Made by a program: the position numbers and the translations under genes. Source: a bacterium (GTDB taxonomy: Bacteria; Cyanobacteriota; Vampirovibrionia; Obscuribacterales; Obscuribacteraceae). Taken from it: DNA of 5,587 nucleotides. Under the pieces are notes generated by a model. That model saw nothing but the letters and a program-made list of their open reading frames with translations, was not told the DNA's origin and made no database searches. Of the stretch, positions 1-4,974 are shown piece by piece; position 1 is the first letter of the stretch; each line of letters opens with the position of its first letter. The stretch covers positions 1-5,587 of the forward strand of contig JAUIJG010000353.1 of NCBI GenBank assembly GCA_030431355.1, given 5' to 3'.

Positions 1-228
1 AGTTCCTCCCAGGTAGATTGTGGCCAGGGCATGACCGATCTCGTGGATAAGCACCACGAGTGGCAAAAGAAAGAACATGTTGATCTTGTGTAGAGAGCTT
101 CTGTCTTTGACCGTGAGATCCCTGTCGAAGATCTGACGCCAGTTTTCCTTTACCTCTTTTATTGTCAATAGCGCGAGCGGCAGCCAGATAATGATCTGGA
201 TATCGTCAGAGATGGGAAATTGATTCAT
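1..228 (-). CDS. Membrane zinc metalloprotease, site-2-protease/M50-like, N-terminal part
   Basis: Partial gene, 76 codons from the ATG at 226-228 to the left edge, where it continues out of the window. Residues 11-22 (IQIIIWLPLALL) form one hydrophobic segment and residues 50-60 (NMFFLLPLVVL) start a second one that runs straight into HEIGHALA at 62-69. HExxH set inside a membrane helix and followed by a Gly-Gly (74-75) is the zinc-binding signature of intramembrane M50 proteases: the two His bind zinc and the Glu activates water. The second zinc-ligand motif (NPDG-like) would lie beyond the edge, so activity and subfamily are unconfirmed. The gene follows tatC by 35 bp on the same strand and may be the last gene of that transcript. 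The ribosome binding site (AAAGCAAG) is weak. It could also be a degenerate M50-like protein without protease activity. Confidence 0.62.
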   Translation of the reverse strand, partial: MNQFPISDDIQIIIWLPLALLTIKEVKENWRQIFDRDLTVKDRSSLHKINMFFLLPLVVLIHEIGHALATIYLGGT

Positions 229-263
229 CTTGCTTTAATTTGGTTCCGGATTTAATACCAGGA

Positions 264-1157
264 CTATCTCCCGAATAGTTTTAACACCAGAACAGTAATC
301 GAATAGAGACCGATGAGCGCGCCGGTTACCAGAAGCATTGAAACTGCTGTGGGATCAGGGGTGATGACCAGAGCTACCACAGAAGCCCCCACCACCGCGT
401 ATCGCCATATCTTAATCAGGTGGTCAGAGGTGACAAGACCGGTTAAAGAGAGGGCGAACAGCACTATCGGAAGCTGAAAACAGAGACCCATGTATAGCAA
501 CAAAGAGGAAACCAGGGACATGTAGAAGTCCAATCTTTGATTGATAGGAGTGACCCCTTCTCCGAATGACTGGAAAAAATGAAGCATCGGCGGGAGCAGG
601 AGAAAATAAGCGAATGCAGCTCCGCATATAAAGAGAACAGGTCCACCAATTAGTGCCGGAGCGACAATTTTTTTCTCTTTCTCGGTGAGTCCCGGCGCCA
701 CAAACTGGCTTATCTCCCAGAGAATAAAAGGGGAAGCGCTAATCAAAGCTGTATAAAAAGCTACTTTGAAAAAGACCATAACCGGTTCTTCTATGGAGAG
801 AGCCTGGAAGGTGATATCTCCTGCCGGTGCCTGGAGAAAACGCATTATGTCTTTGGTAAAAAGAAGCGAAACGAAAAATCCGATGGTGATATAGGCGATG
901 GAACGAATCAGCCGAACTCGCAGTTCATCGAGATGTTCCACCACTGTCATGGAGGAAGACTCGTCATCTTTATCGTCATCTTTATCGTCGTCCAGGTCGG
1001 CGTCCACGTTATAGTTTCCGTTGTTGCCACCGGATGCTGTTTCTGTAGTTGAGACCGCTTTGACCTCAGACTCTTCCGCAAAAGATGTCCCTGGGGGCGA
1101 CGGCATCTCATCCTCCTCTTCCAGTTCAGCCAATTCTCTGGGGGTGGGCTCTGACAT
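264..1157 (-). CDS. tatC: Sec-independent (twin-arginine) translocase subunit TatC with acidic N-terminal extension
   Basis: TatC is the receptor of the twin-arginine translocase in the inner membrane; with TatB it binds the RR signal peptide and with TatA it moves folded proteins. The core begins at residue 70 with MTVVEHLDELRVRL, the family signature at the cytoplasmic N-terminus. Six hydrophobic segments follow at about 84-102, 127-147, 164-189, 211-238, 251-268 and 271-293. The first cytoplasmic loop has the conserved QFVAPGLTEKEKK (F152, E159 or E161), and TM4 carries FQLP (227-230), where E. coli has a glutamate; Gln is also common in the family. Residues 1-69 are an added hydrophilic, Glu/Asp-rich tail, so the 297-aa protein is about 50 longer than usual. 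The ATG at 1157 is preferred because it starts 1 bp after the restored stop of the methyltransferase, with AGAAGG upstream; the internal ATG at 950 has no ribosome binding site. No tatA/tatB is in the window. Confidence 0.95.
   Translation of the reverse strand: MSEPTPRELAELEEEDEMPSPPGTSFAEESEVKAVSTTETASGGNNGNYNVDADLDDDKDDDKDDESSSMTVVEHLDELRVRLIRSIAYITIGFFVSLLFTKDIMRFLQAPAGDITFQALSIEEPVMVFFKVAFYTALISASPFILWEISQFVAPGLTEKEKKIVAPALIGGPVLFICGAAFAYFLLLPPMLHFFQSFGEGVTPINQRLDFYMSLVSSLLLYMGLCFQLPIVLFALSLTGLVTSDHLIKIWRYAVVGASVVALVITPDPTAVSMLLVTGALIGLYSITVLVLKLFGR
961..992 (-). repeat. Tandem 12-bp repeat coding for the Asp/Lys tract of TatC
   Basis: On the coding strand GACGATAAAGAT occurs twice in a row, flanked by further partial units (GACGAC before, GACGAG after). 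It encodes the DDDKDDDKDDE tract at about residues 57-67 of TatC. The unit is a multiple of 3, so copy changes would lengthen or shorten the tail without breaking the frame. Confidence 0.75.
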
Positions 1158-1158
1158 T

Positions 1159-1290
1159 CTATTCGCTTGCCTTCTTCTCTCCAGCGTTTATTCTATCAAG
1201 ATTGCTGCCTGAACTCCTCTGTTTGTAAGCCTCAAATAGGGTTATGGCATGGGCGATGGATAAATTGAGGGATTCGGTGGAGGGCTCCAT
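1159..1290 (-). pseudogene. Out-of-frame C-terminal end of the methyltransferase (knot motif 3 and tail)
   Basis: In the frame one base on from the main reading frame, the ATG at 1290-1288 opens MEPSTESLNLSIAHAITL, continues with FEAYKQRSS and a Lys-rich tail, and stops at TAG 1159-1161. ESLNLSIAHA matches SPOUT motif 3 (SLN lines the SAM site and trefoil knot). The stop lies 1 bp before the tatC ATG (TAGAATG on the coding strand), typical of translational coupling, so this was the original end of the gene. Joined to residue 246 of the main frame it would give a 289-residue protein of normal layout. It is not thought to be a separate gene; the ATG has no ribosome binding site. Confidence 0.8.
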
Positions 1291-2005
1291 CGTCCTTGAC
1301 CATGGACTCCGGCAATCCCCTGGCCTCATTGCCCATAACCAGTATCACAGGACCGGTTAAGTCTGTCTCTTGAATTGATTGTCTTCCATCGGCATCCAGG
1401 GCCAGGGTCTTTATCTTTCTATCCCTGGCTTCTTCAAGCAGCCACTGACCATCGACTCCGGATATGAAAGGGAGGCTGAAAAGCGCACCAGCTGCTGCCC
1501 TAACCACTTTGGGATTGTAGGGATCTACCGAGCCTTTCGAGAGCAGCATGGCGTCGGCTCCGAAAGCGCGGGAAGTTCTGAACATGGTGCCCAGGTTGCC
1601 CGGATCGTTTACTTGGTGGGCCAGGGTGAGTAGACAGTTCTTCTTAGAAAGAACTGATTCCAGTTCGTACTCTTTCGTTTTCAGCACCGCTAACAGTCCG
1701 GTGGGGGACTCGGTGGTGGAAAGCTCATCGAAGAGCCTGTCTTCCACAATAACAACTTTGTCACACAAGAGTTGGGCGCGGCTATTCTCAAGCATGCGCG
1801 TCAGCTTATTTTTGTCGCCGTCACCGTATTTAAAGGCAACGATCAGATCGACCACTTGCAAATCAGGCGTGTTCAGGGCTTCTTCCAGAACCGACTCTCC
1901 TTCTGCCAGAAAGAGTCCTGTTTTGTTTCTGCCCGAGCGCGAATTGAGACTTCTAACGCGCTTGAGAAGCGGATTAGAGGCACTCTGAATATTCACAAAG
2001 TCCAT
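1232..2005 (-). CDS. TrmH/SpoU-family 2'-O-ribose RNA methyltransferase, frameshifted near the C-terminus
   Basis: SPOUT enzyme that would transfer a methyl group from SAM to a ribose 2'-OH in rRNA (or tRNA). Residues 1-105 resemble the SpoU substrate-binding domain (SNPLLKRVRSL at 9-19; GLFLAEGESVLEEAL at 30-44). The catalytic domain has motif 1, NDPGNLGTMFRTSRAFGA (133-150), with N137 and R143 at the expected catalytic places, then DPYNPKVVRAAAGALFSLP (161-179) and motif 2, VILVMGNEARGLPESM (220-235). Motif 3 should read IPM....ESLN; here the frame yields only RIP (244-246), then 11 unrelated residues and a stop at 1232. Motif 3 is present in the next frame (see 1159-1290), so the annotated 257-aa product lacks the knot-forming end and is probably inactive as it stands. 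Start ATG is 23 bp after rplT with no clear Shine-Dalgarno, suggesting read-on from rplT. Bacillus ysgA/rlmP, in a similar neighbourhood, modifies 23S rRNA; orthology here is inference. Confidence 0.85.
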   Translation of the reverse strand: MDFVNIQSASNPLLKRVRSLNSRSGRNKTGLFLAEGESVLEEALNTPDLQVVDLIVAFKYGDGDKNKLTRMLENSRAQLLCDKVVIVEDRLFDELSTTESPTGLLAVLKTKEYELESVLSKKNCLLTLAHQVNDPGNLGTMFRTSRAFGADAMLLSKGSVDPYNPKVVRAAAGALFSLPFISGVDGQWLLEEARDRKIKTLALDADGRQSIQETDLTGPVILVMGNEARGLPESMVKDDGALHRIPQFIHRPCHNPI

Positions 2006-2028
2006 GGATGAATCTGATTGCCGGAGCT

Positions 2029-2376
2029 TTAATTCTTAGCCAACGCAACCAGCTGAGCAAATGCTTCTTTGTCACGAACAGCCATGTCCGCAAGCATTTT
2101 ACGGTTCACTTCCACTTGCTGTTTGGTGAGGCCGTTGATGAACTCGTTGTATCTCATGCCATGGGAACGACAGGCGGCATTGATACGGGTGATCCAGAGT
2201 CTTCTGAAATCTCTCTTACGCTTTCTTCTATCTCTAAACGCGTTTTTCCATGCTTTCATCACCGTCTGGTTGGCTGCGGTGAAGAGCTTGGAGTGGGAAC
2301 CACGGAAGCCTTTGGCGTATTTTAAAATCTTCTTGTGGCGCTTTTGCAGTACGTTGCCACGTTTTACTCTAGCCAT
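2029..2376 (-). CDS. rplT: 50S ribosomal protein L20
   Basis: L20 binds 23S rRNA domains I/II early in 50S assembly and in several bacteria represses its own operon by binding the mRNA. The 115-aa product is full length. It has the basic N-terminal arm [19 protein letters not shown], the [13 protein letters not shown] segment (19-31), the [20 protein letters not shown] helix region (48-67) and the globular end with YNEFINGL (75-82), all typical. The ATG at 2376 has a strong AGGAGA 8 bases upstream. It lies 135 bp after rpmI, an unusually long gap for this pair, and 23 bp before the methyltransferase. Confidence 0.98.
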   Translation of the reverse strand: MARVKRGNVLQKRHKKILKYAKGFRGSHSKLFTAANQTVMKAWKNAFRDRRKRKRDFRRLWITRINAACRSHGMRYNEFINGLTKQQVEVNRKMLADMAVRDKEAFAQLVALAKN

Positions 2377-2413
2377 CTAATTATCTCCTGCTTTGAAAAT
2401 AGATTGAGTTGGT

Positions 2414-2448
2414 ATCACATCATCGGCAACCGAAAATACTTTCGTGAT
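2414..2448 (-). promoter_or_regulatory. Structured element in the rpmI-rplT spacer, possible L20 operator
   Basis: In the minus-strand RNA an outer stem ATCAC/GTGAT (2444-2448 with 2414-2418) closes a small hairpin GAAA-GTAT-TTTC and a second weak one, GG-TTG-CC. The element ends about 37 bases before the rplT start. L20 represses its operon through mRNA structures in E. coli and Bacillus, so a control site here is plausible, but I see no match to a known L20 leader. Short stems of this size also occur by chance. Confidence 0.25.
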
Positions 2449-2511
2449 TCAAACGTAGTCGGGGAGGAGATCCCTTATACAGGATGAAACGGTGCCGGTG
2501 AAAGCTTTGTT

Positions 2512-2721
2512 TTATCGTAGGTATTTACGATAGGGGAACATTTCGAGGATATGGGCTGTGACATCTTTGTCCAGTTTTGCCCAACCTCTAAGGTTACGCT
2601 TCACATCCTGGGACATCCACTCGTTGATGTGGCGTGTTCCTGATTGCTTGCGGAGAACCTTTCCGGTTCCGGTAATTTTAAAACGACGAGCAGCCGCTTT
2701 GTTGGTTTTCATTTTTGGCAT
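2512..2721 (-). CDS. rpmI: 50S ribosomal protein L35
   Basis: Small basic protein of the large subunit. The 69-aa product begins MPKMKTNKAAARRFKITGTG, the classic L35 start with the Lys/Arg-rich body, and then GKVLRKQSGTRHI (20-32). It ends with FPYRKYLR, a few residues longer than the usual 64-66. The ATG at 2721 is preferred over the ATG at codon 4 because MPKMKT is near-universal. The ribosome binding site is poor (GGG 8 bases upstream), which suggests coupling to infC or control by structure in the 101-bp spacer. Confidence 0.97.
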   Translation of the reverse strand: MPKMKTNKAAARRFKITGTGKVLRKQSGTRHINEWMSQDVKRNLRGWAKLDKDVTAHILEMFPYRKYLR

Positions 2722-2764
2722 GATCAGTACCCGAATAATTCTAGATAGCCACCACCTGATTCAT

Positions 2765-2794
2765 TCTCTCCAAACGGAGAAAGCCGGTGCGGCT
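2765..2794 (-). promoter_or_regulatory. Two adjacent hairpins in the infC-rpmI spacer
   Basis: Minus-strand RNA forms AGCCG-CAC-CGGCT (2782-2794), a perfect 5-bp stem with a 3-base loop, followed directly by TTTCTCC-GTTT-GGAGAGA (2765-2782, one G-U pair). There is no U-tract after them, so they are not an intrinsic terminator. They lie about 45-70 bases upstream of the weakly signalled rpmI start and could affect mRNA stability or L20/L35 control. The function is inferred only from position. Confidence 0.3.
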
Positions 2795-2822
2795 AGTGAG
2801 AAAGAACAGCTGATGATACACC

Positions 2823-3377
2823 TTATCTCTTCTGAGATCCAGGCGAGAGAATCATAATAACATTCCTGCCCTCTAATTTCGGCGGTCTGTCAACAATCGA
2901 TAAGTCTGTTAACTCTTCGGCAAAGCGGTTCATAAGCTCTAGAGCCATGTTGCTGTGCTGCATTTCGCGCCCGCGCAGCATCGTCACCACTTTGATCTTG
3001 TCACCGTTGTTGAGGAATTTTTTTGCGTTACGCAGCTTTACCTGGTAGTCATGGTCTTCAATTTTGTAACGGAACTTAATCTCTTTGACATCAGCCTGGT
3101 GCTGACGTTTCTTGGCTTCTTTAGCCTTCTTGTCCTGCTCAAACTTGTATCGACCATAGTCCATGATCTTGGCTACGGGAGGATTGGCGTCGGGTTGAAC
3201 CAGAAAGAGGTCTAATCCCCTCTCTTTTGCCTGGCTGAGGGCTTCTTTCGTCGGGACTATGCCGACCTGGCCTCCTTCGTCATCGATCAACCTGACTTCG
3301 CGCACTCTAATGCGATCATTCAAGGGTGGTAATTCTCTTTTTGGGTCTGGACGACGTGGATCTAAAGCCAATTGCAC
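2823..3377 (-). CDS. infC: Translation initiation factor IF-3
   Basis: IF-3 binds the 30S subunit, keeps it apart from 50S and checks start codon and initiator tRNA. The 184-aa product has the N-domain with NDRIRVREVRLIDDEGGQVG (20-39), LDLFLVQPDANPPVAKIMDY (55-74), a Lys-rich linker (82-95) and the C-domain with VKEIKFRYKIEDHDYQVKLR (97-116) and KVVTMLRGREM (129-139), all family hallmarks. The start is uncertain. GTG at 3377 is the outermost possible, since an in-frame TAA lies two codons upstream, but it overlaps the Shine-Dalgarno AAGAGGTG. TTG at 3371, with GAGG 5 bases upstream, is better spaced and would give 182 aa. Rare start codons for infC are known (AUU in E. coli) and serve autoregulation. 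It begins 30 bp after the tRNA-Leu. Confidence 0.97.
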   Translation of the reverse strand: MQLALDPRRPDPKRELPPLNDRIRVREVRLIDDEGGQVGIVPTKEALSQAKERGLDLFLVQPDANPPVAKIMDYGRYKFEQDKKAKEAKKRQHQADVKEIKFRYKIEDHDYQVKLRNAKKFLNNGDKIKVVTMLRGREMQHSNMALELMNRFAEELTDLSIVDRPPKLEGRNVIMILSPGSQKR

Positions 3378-3407
3378 CTCTTATCATTTACTGGTATTGA
3401 AAAAATT

Positions 3408-3492
3408 TGCCGAAGGTGGGACTTGAACCCACAAGAGCAATAAAGCTCACTACGACCTGAACGTAGCGTGTTTGCCATTTCACCACTTCGGC
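3408..3492 (-). tRNA. trnL: tRNA-Leu, anticodon CAG
   Basis: The 85-base minus-strand RNA folds as a class II tRNA. Its acceptor GCCGAAG pairs with CTTCGGC. It has a D-arm GTG/CAC, an anticodon stem CTACG/CGTAG around loop TTCAGGT (anticodon CAG at 3457-3459, reads CUG), a long variable arm GAGC-TTTATT-GCTC, and a T-arm GTGGG-TTCAAGT-CCCAC. The discriminator is A, as leucyl-tRNA synthetase needs. CCA is not encoded, so it is added after processing. Six Ts follow two bases after the discriminator. Confidence 0.97.
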
Positions 3493-3503
3493 TCGCAAAA
3501 AAG

Positions 3504-3533
3504 ATCTTACACTAGAGTTAATCTAAAGGTCCA
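3504..3533 (-). promoter_or_regulatory. Possible promoter for tRNA-Leu and the infC operon
   Basis: On the minus strand TGGACC (3528-3533) and TAAGAT (3504-3509) are 18 bases apart and sit 11 bases before the tRNA 5' end. Each matches the sigma-70 consensus only partly (TAAGAT 4 of 6, TGGACC weaker). It is offered mainly because the 30 bp between tRNA and infC cannot hold a promoter and this is the nearest candidate upstream. Confidence 0.3.
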
Positions 3534-3611
3534 CCATCCCCAGGCAGAATTTGAAAAAAAATATGGTCTATCTCTTTCAAACTTCTCTTGGGATCCCGGG
3601 ATCCGTCGTTT

Positions 3612-3652
3612 AGCTAACCGGAACGACCAACAAAGATCGTTCCGGTCTAGCT
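3612..3652 (-). terminator. Long hairpin after rpsR, terminator-like but without U-tract
   Basis: ACCGGAACGA (3617-3626) and TCGTTCCGGT (3637-3646) pair perfectly over 10 bp. The stem extends through a one-base bulge (3647) by AGCTA/TAGCT (3612-3616 with 3648-3652), with a 10-base loop. It begins 13 bases after the rpsR stop codon, where a 3' end would be expected. In neither direction is it followed by a run of Ts, so it may be a processed 3' end, a Rho-assisted terminator or an mRNA-stabilising hairpin. Confidence 0.5.
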
Positions 3653-3665
3653 TAGTTCCAGAGTT

Positions 3666-3905
3666 TTAGCCTTCTGCTACAAAGGGCAAAAGAGCGATAT
3701 CTCTTGCTCTGTTGATTGCCACGGTCAACTTACGTTGATGGATGGCGCAGTTTCCACTGATGCGACGGGGCAGAATCTTGCCACGTTCAGTGGTGTACTT
3801 CTTCAGTCTAGCCGGATCTTTGAAATCGATATATTCGACTTTGTCTGCACAGAAGTTACAAGTTTTTCTTCTACGGGGTGGTCCATCACCTCTAAAACGG
3901 CCCAT
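3666..3905 (-). CDS. rpsR: 30S ribosomal protein S18
   Basis: S18 pairs with S6 on the platform of the small subunit. The 79-aa product is of normal length, with [21 protein letters not shown] (15-35) shown by the CNFC start, [17 protein letters not shown] (44-60) and the [13 protein letters not shown] end (63-75). C16, C19, C53 and H56 form the CxxC...CxxH set of the zinc-binding (C+) form of S18, so it probably holds zinc; many bacteria have the C- form that lacks these. The ATG at 3905 has AAGGAGA about 9 bases upstream. It follows ssb by 48 bp and ends the rpsF-ssb-rpsR unit. Confidence 0.98.
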   Translation of the reverse strand: MGRFRGDGPPRRRKTCNFCADKVEYIDFKDPARLKKYTTERGKILPRRISGNCAIHQRKLTVAINRARDIALLPFVAEG

Positions 3906-3953
3906 GGTTTTCTATCTCCTTTTCTAAAAATCTATGTTCTTTAATTGCGTTGG

Positions 3954-4385
3954 TTAAAAGGGAATCTCGTCCTCGGAAGCAAAGATGGAATCAATGTCTT
4001 CCTGGGATTGACCGGAGCTTACGGCTGCCGCAGCTTTGGGTCTGGATTGGGATTCTCCTCCGGTCAGTTTGCCGAGGTTCTCGACGCTAACAGCATCGAT
4101 TTCGACATCTCTTCTCTTCTGACCTTCCTGGGTCTGGTAGTTGTTTATCTGGATTCGTCCGTCCACACAGACCATATCGCCTTTTTGAATCTCCTGGGCG
4201 ATACGCTCGGCCAGGTCTCGCCAGCAGATTACTTTTACCGGCGTGGGTTCCTGGGGCTGTCCCTGGCGAGGAGGCGATTTTACTGCAATGGCAAATTCAG
4301 TAACCGCCACGTTTGTGTTAGGGGTGAATCTTTTCTCCGGGCTTTTGATAACCTGACCGGATACAACTATTTTGCTTAAACTCAT
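3954..4385 (-). CDS. ssb: Single-stranded DNA-binding protein
   Basis: SSB coats single-stranded DNA during replication, recombination and repair and recruits partner enzymes through its acidic tip. The 143-aa product has an OB-fold (about 1-106). Recognisable parts are MSLSKIVVSGQVIKSPEKRF, VTEFAIAV (28-35), VICWRDLAERIAQEIQKGD (52-70) and VCVDGRIQINNYQ (72-84). A short Ser/Gly/Ala linker (107-130) leads to the C-terminal tip EDEIPF, which matches the DDDIPF-type peptide bound by partner proteins. The OB-fold carries a Pro/Gln-rich loop at 38-48 (PPRQGQPQEPT). The linker is short, giving a small SSB. The ATG at 4385 has AGAGG 8 bases upstream. It lies between rpsF and rpsR, a common bacterial arrangement. 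Confidence 0.98.
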   Translation of the reverse strand: MSLSKIVVSGQVIKSPEKRFTPNTNVAVTEFAIAVKSPPRQGQPQEPTPVKVICWRDLAERIAQEIQKGDMVCVDGRIQINNYQTQEGQKRRDVEIDAVSVENLGKLTGGESQSRPKAAAAVSSGQSQEDIDSIFASEDEIPF

Positions 4386-4425
4386 TCAAATTACCTCTGT
4401 ACCGTATTCCTATATAAGGTTTCCT

Positions 4426-4443
4426 GGCTGCCTATAAACAGCC
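4426..4443 (-). promoter_or_regulatory. Small hairpin in the rpsF-ssb spacer
   Basis: Minus-strand RNA GGCTG-(8-base loop)-CAGCC forms a perfect 5-bp stem just after the rpsF stop. There is no U-tract, so it is not a terminator. It may protect the upstream mRNA or space the two translation units. Low support. Confidence 0.25.
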
Positions 4444-4448
4444 TGTGC

Positions 4449-4778
4449 CTACTGTGCCTGGACTTCCAGGGCGGCTTTCGGTACAGATATTGTGAGTTCG
4501 CGAATAACATCTTCTGAAAGGGTCATCATACGCTTGATTGCGCTGATTGTTTCAGGCACGGTTTTGAATACGGTGTGAACGTAATAGCCGTCGCGCATCT
4601 TCTTAACTTCGTATGCGAGCCGTTTTCTACCTTTTTTCTCGGTGGAGACAATTTCGCAGTTATTGTTTTTGAGGAATTCCTCAACTGTTGCGATTGCCTT
4701 GTCTACTCCGTCTTCGTCCAGGTTTGGGCGAATAATGTAGACTGTTTCATACAGTTTTATATTCTTATCTTCTGACAC
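4449..4778 (-). CDS. rpsF: 30S ribosomal protein S6
   Basis: S6 forms a dimer with S18 and binds the central domain of 16S rRNA. The 109-aa product shows the ferredoxin-like fold pattern: LYETVYIIRPNLDEDGVDKA (9-28), helix IATVEEFLKNNN, the strand with RKRLAYEVKKMRDGYYVHTVF (51-71; key residues R53, L54, Y56, G64, Y65) and RMMTLSEDVIREL (83-95). The start is GTG at 4778, with AAGGGG 6 bases upstream. It is first in rpsF-ssb-rpsR, and in many bacteria the S6:S18 complex represses this unit by binding the rpsF leader. The last two sense codons and the stop lie in a 9-bp tandem duplication (4443-4460), so Ala-Gln is repeated in frame just after the stop. Confidence 0.97.
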   Translation of the reverse strand: MSEDKNIKLYETVYIIRPNLDEDGVDKAIATVEEFLKNNNCEIVSTEKKGRKRLAYEVKKMRDGYYVHTVFKTVPETISAIKRMMTLSEDVIRELTISVPKAALEVQAQ

Positions 4779-4800
4779 AATAATCCCCTTATGGTCATGT

Positions 4801-4871
4801 GCGTCCTGCTAAGCAGGCAAAGGGCCTTAACAAAAGCGTGAACTATCCTGCTATCAGGGCAGGAGTTCCGC
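4801..4871 (-). promoter_or_regulatory. Structured rpsF leader, candidate S6:S18 autoregulatory RNA
   Basis: In the minus-strand RNA, 4836-4871 folds into a 13-bp stem with two bulges: GCG/CGC, GAACT/AGTTC and CCTGC/GCAGG around the loop CCTGATA, with AU and A bulges. A second hairpin, CCTGC-TTA-GCAGG, lies at 4805-4817. CCCTT (4820-4824) could pair with the Shine-Dalgarno AAGGG (4786-4790) and enclose it. Autoregulation of rpsF by S6:S18 through leader RNA is known in several phyla; I do not see enough to say this is the same motif. Confidence 0.45.
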
Positions 4872-4882
4872 AAGAACCGGTA

Positions 4883-4891
4883 ATTTTAGCA
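4883..4891 (-). promoter_or_regulatory. Extended -10 promoter element for rpsF-ssb-rpsR
   Basis: The minus strand reads TGCTAAAAT, an extended -10 (TG-n-TAAAAT, 5 of 6 to TATAAT). A poor -35, TTGCAG, is found 19 bases upstream of TAAAAT, as expected when an extended -10 is used. Transcription would start near 4876 and give a leader of about 98 bases that includes the hairpins at 4801-4871. Confidence 0.45.
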
Positions 4892-4974
4892 TGATCATCC
4901 CGAAAACCTGCAATATTCGCTTCATCTTGATATACGTATTCTTCACATAGCCAGACTGATCGGGAGAAACTAGA

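Noticed and set aside
1268..1290. Programmed ribosomal frameshifting to explain the broken methyltransferase
   Set aside because: A simple shift would leave the protein about 8 residues short between motifs 2 and 3, and no slippery sequence is visible; loss of a repeat copy explains both the frame and the length.
1379..2011. Several plus-strand open frames of 79-146 aa
   Set aside because: They are antisense to the methyltransferase, whose SPOUT motifs are unmistakable.
3400..3408. T6 run after the tRNA as a full intrinsic terminator
   Set aside because: The nearest stable hairpin (T-arm) is about 10 bases away and the run is short; complete termination would leave infC without a promoter.
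3591..3604. GGATCCCGGGATCC as a cloning linker (BamHI-SmaI-BamHI sites)
   Set aside because: A 14-bp palindrome is not improbable in a window this size, and the flanking genes are in natural order, so there is no other sign of vector sequence.
3945..4379. 144-aa plus-strand open frame
   Set aside because: It is the antisense shadow of ssb, which is certain from its OB-fold and acidic tip.
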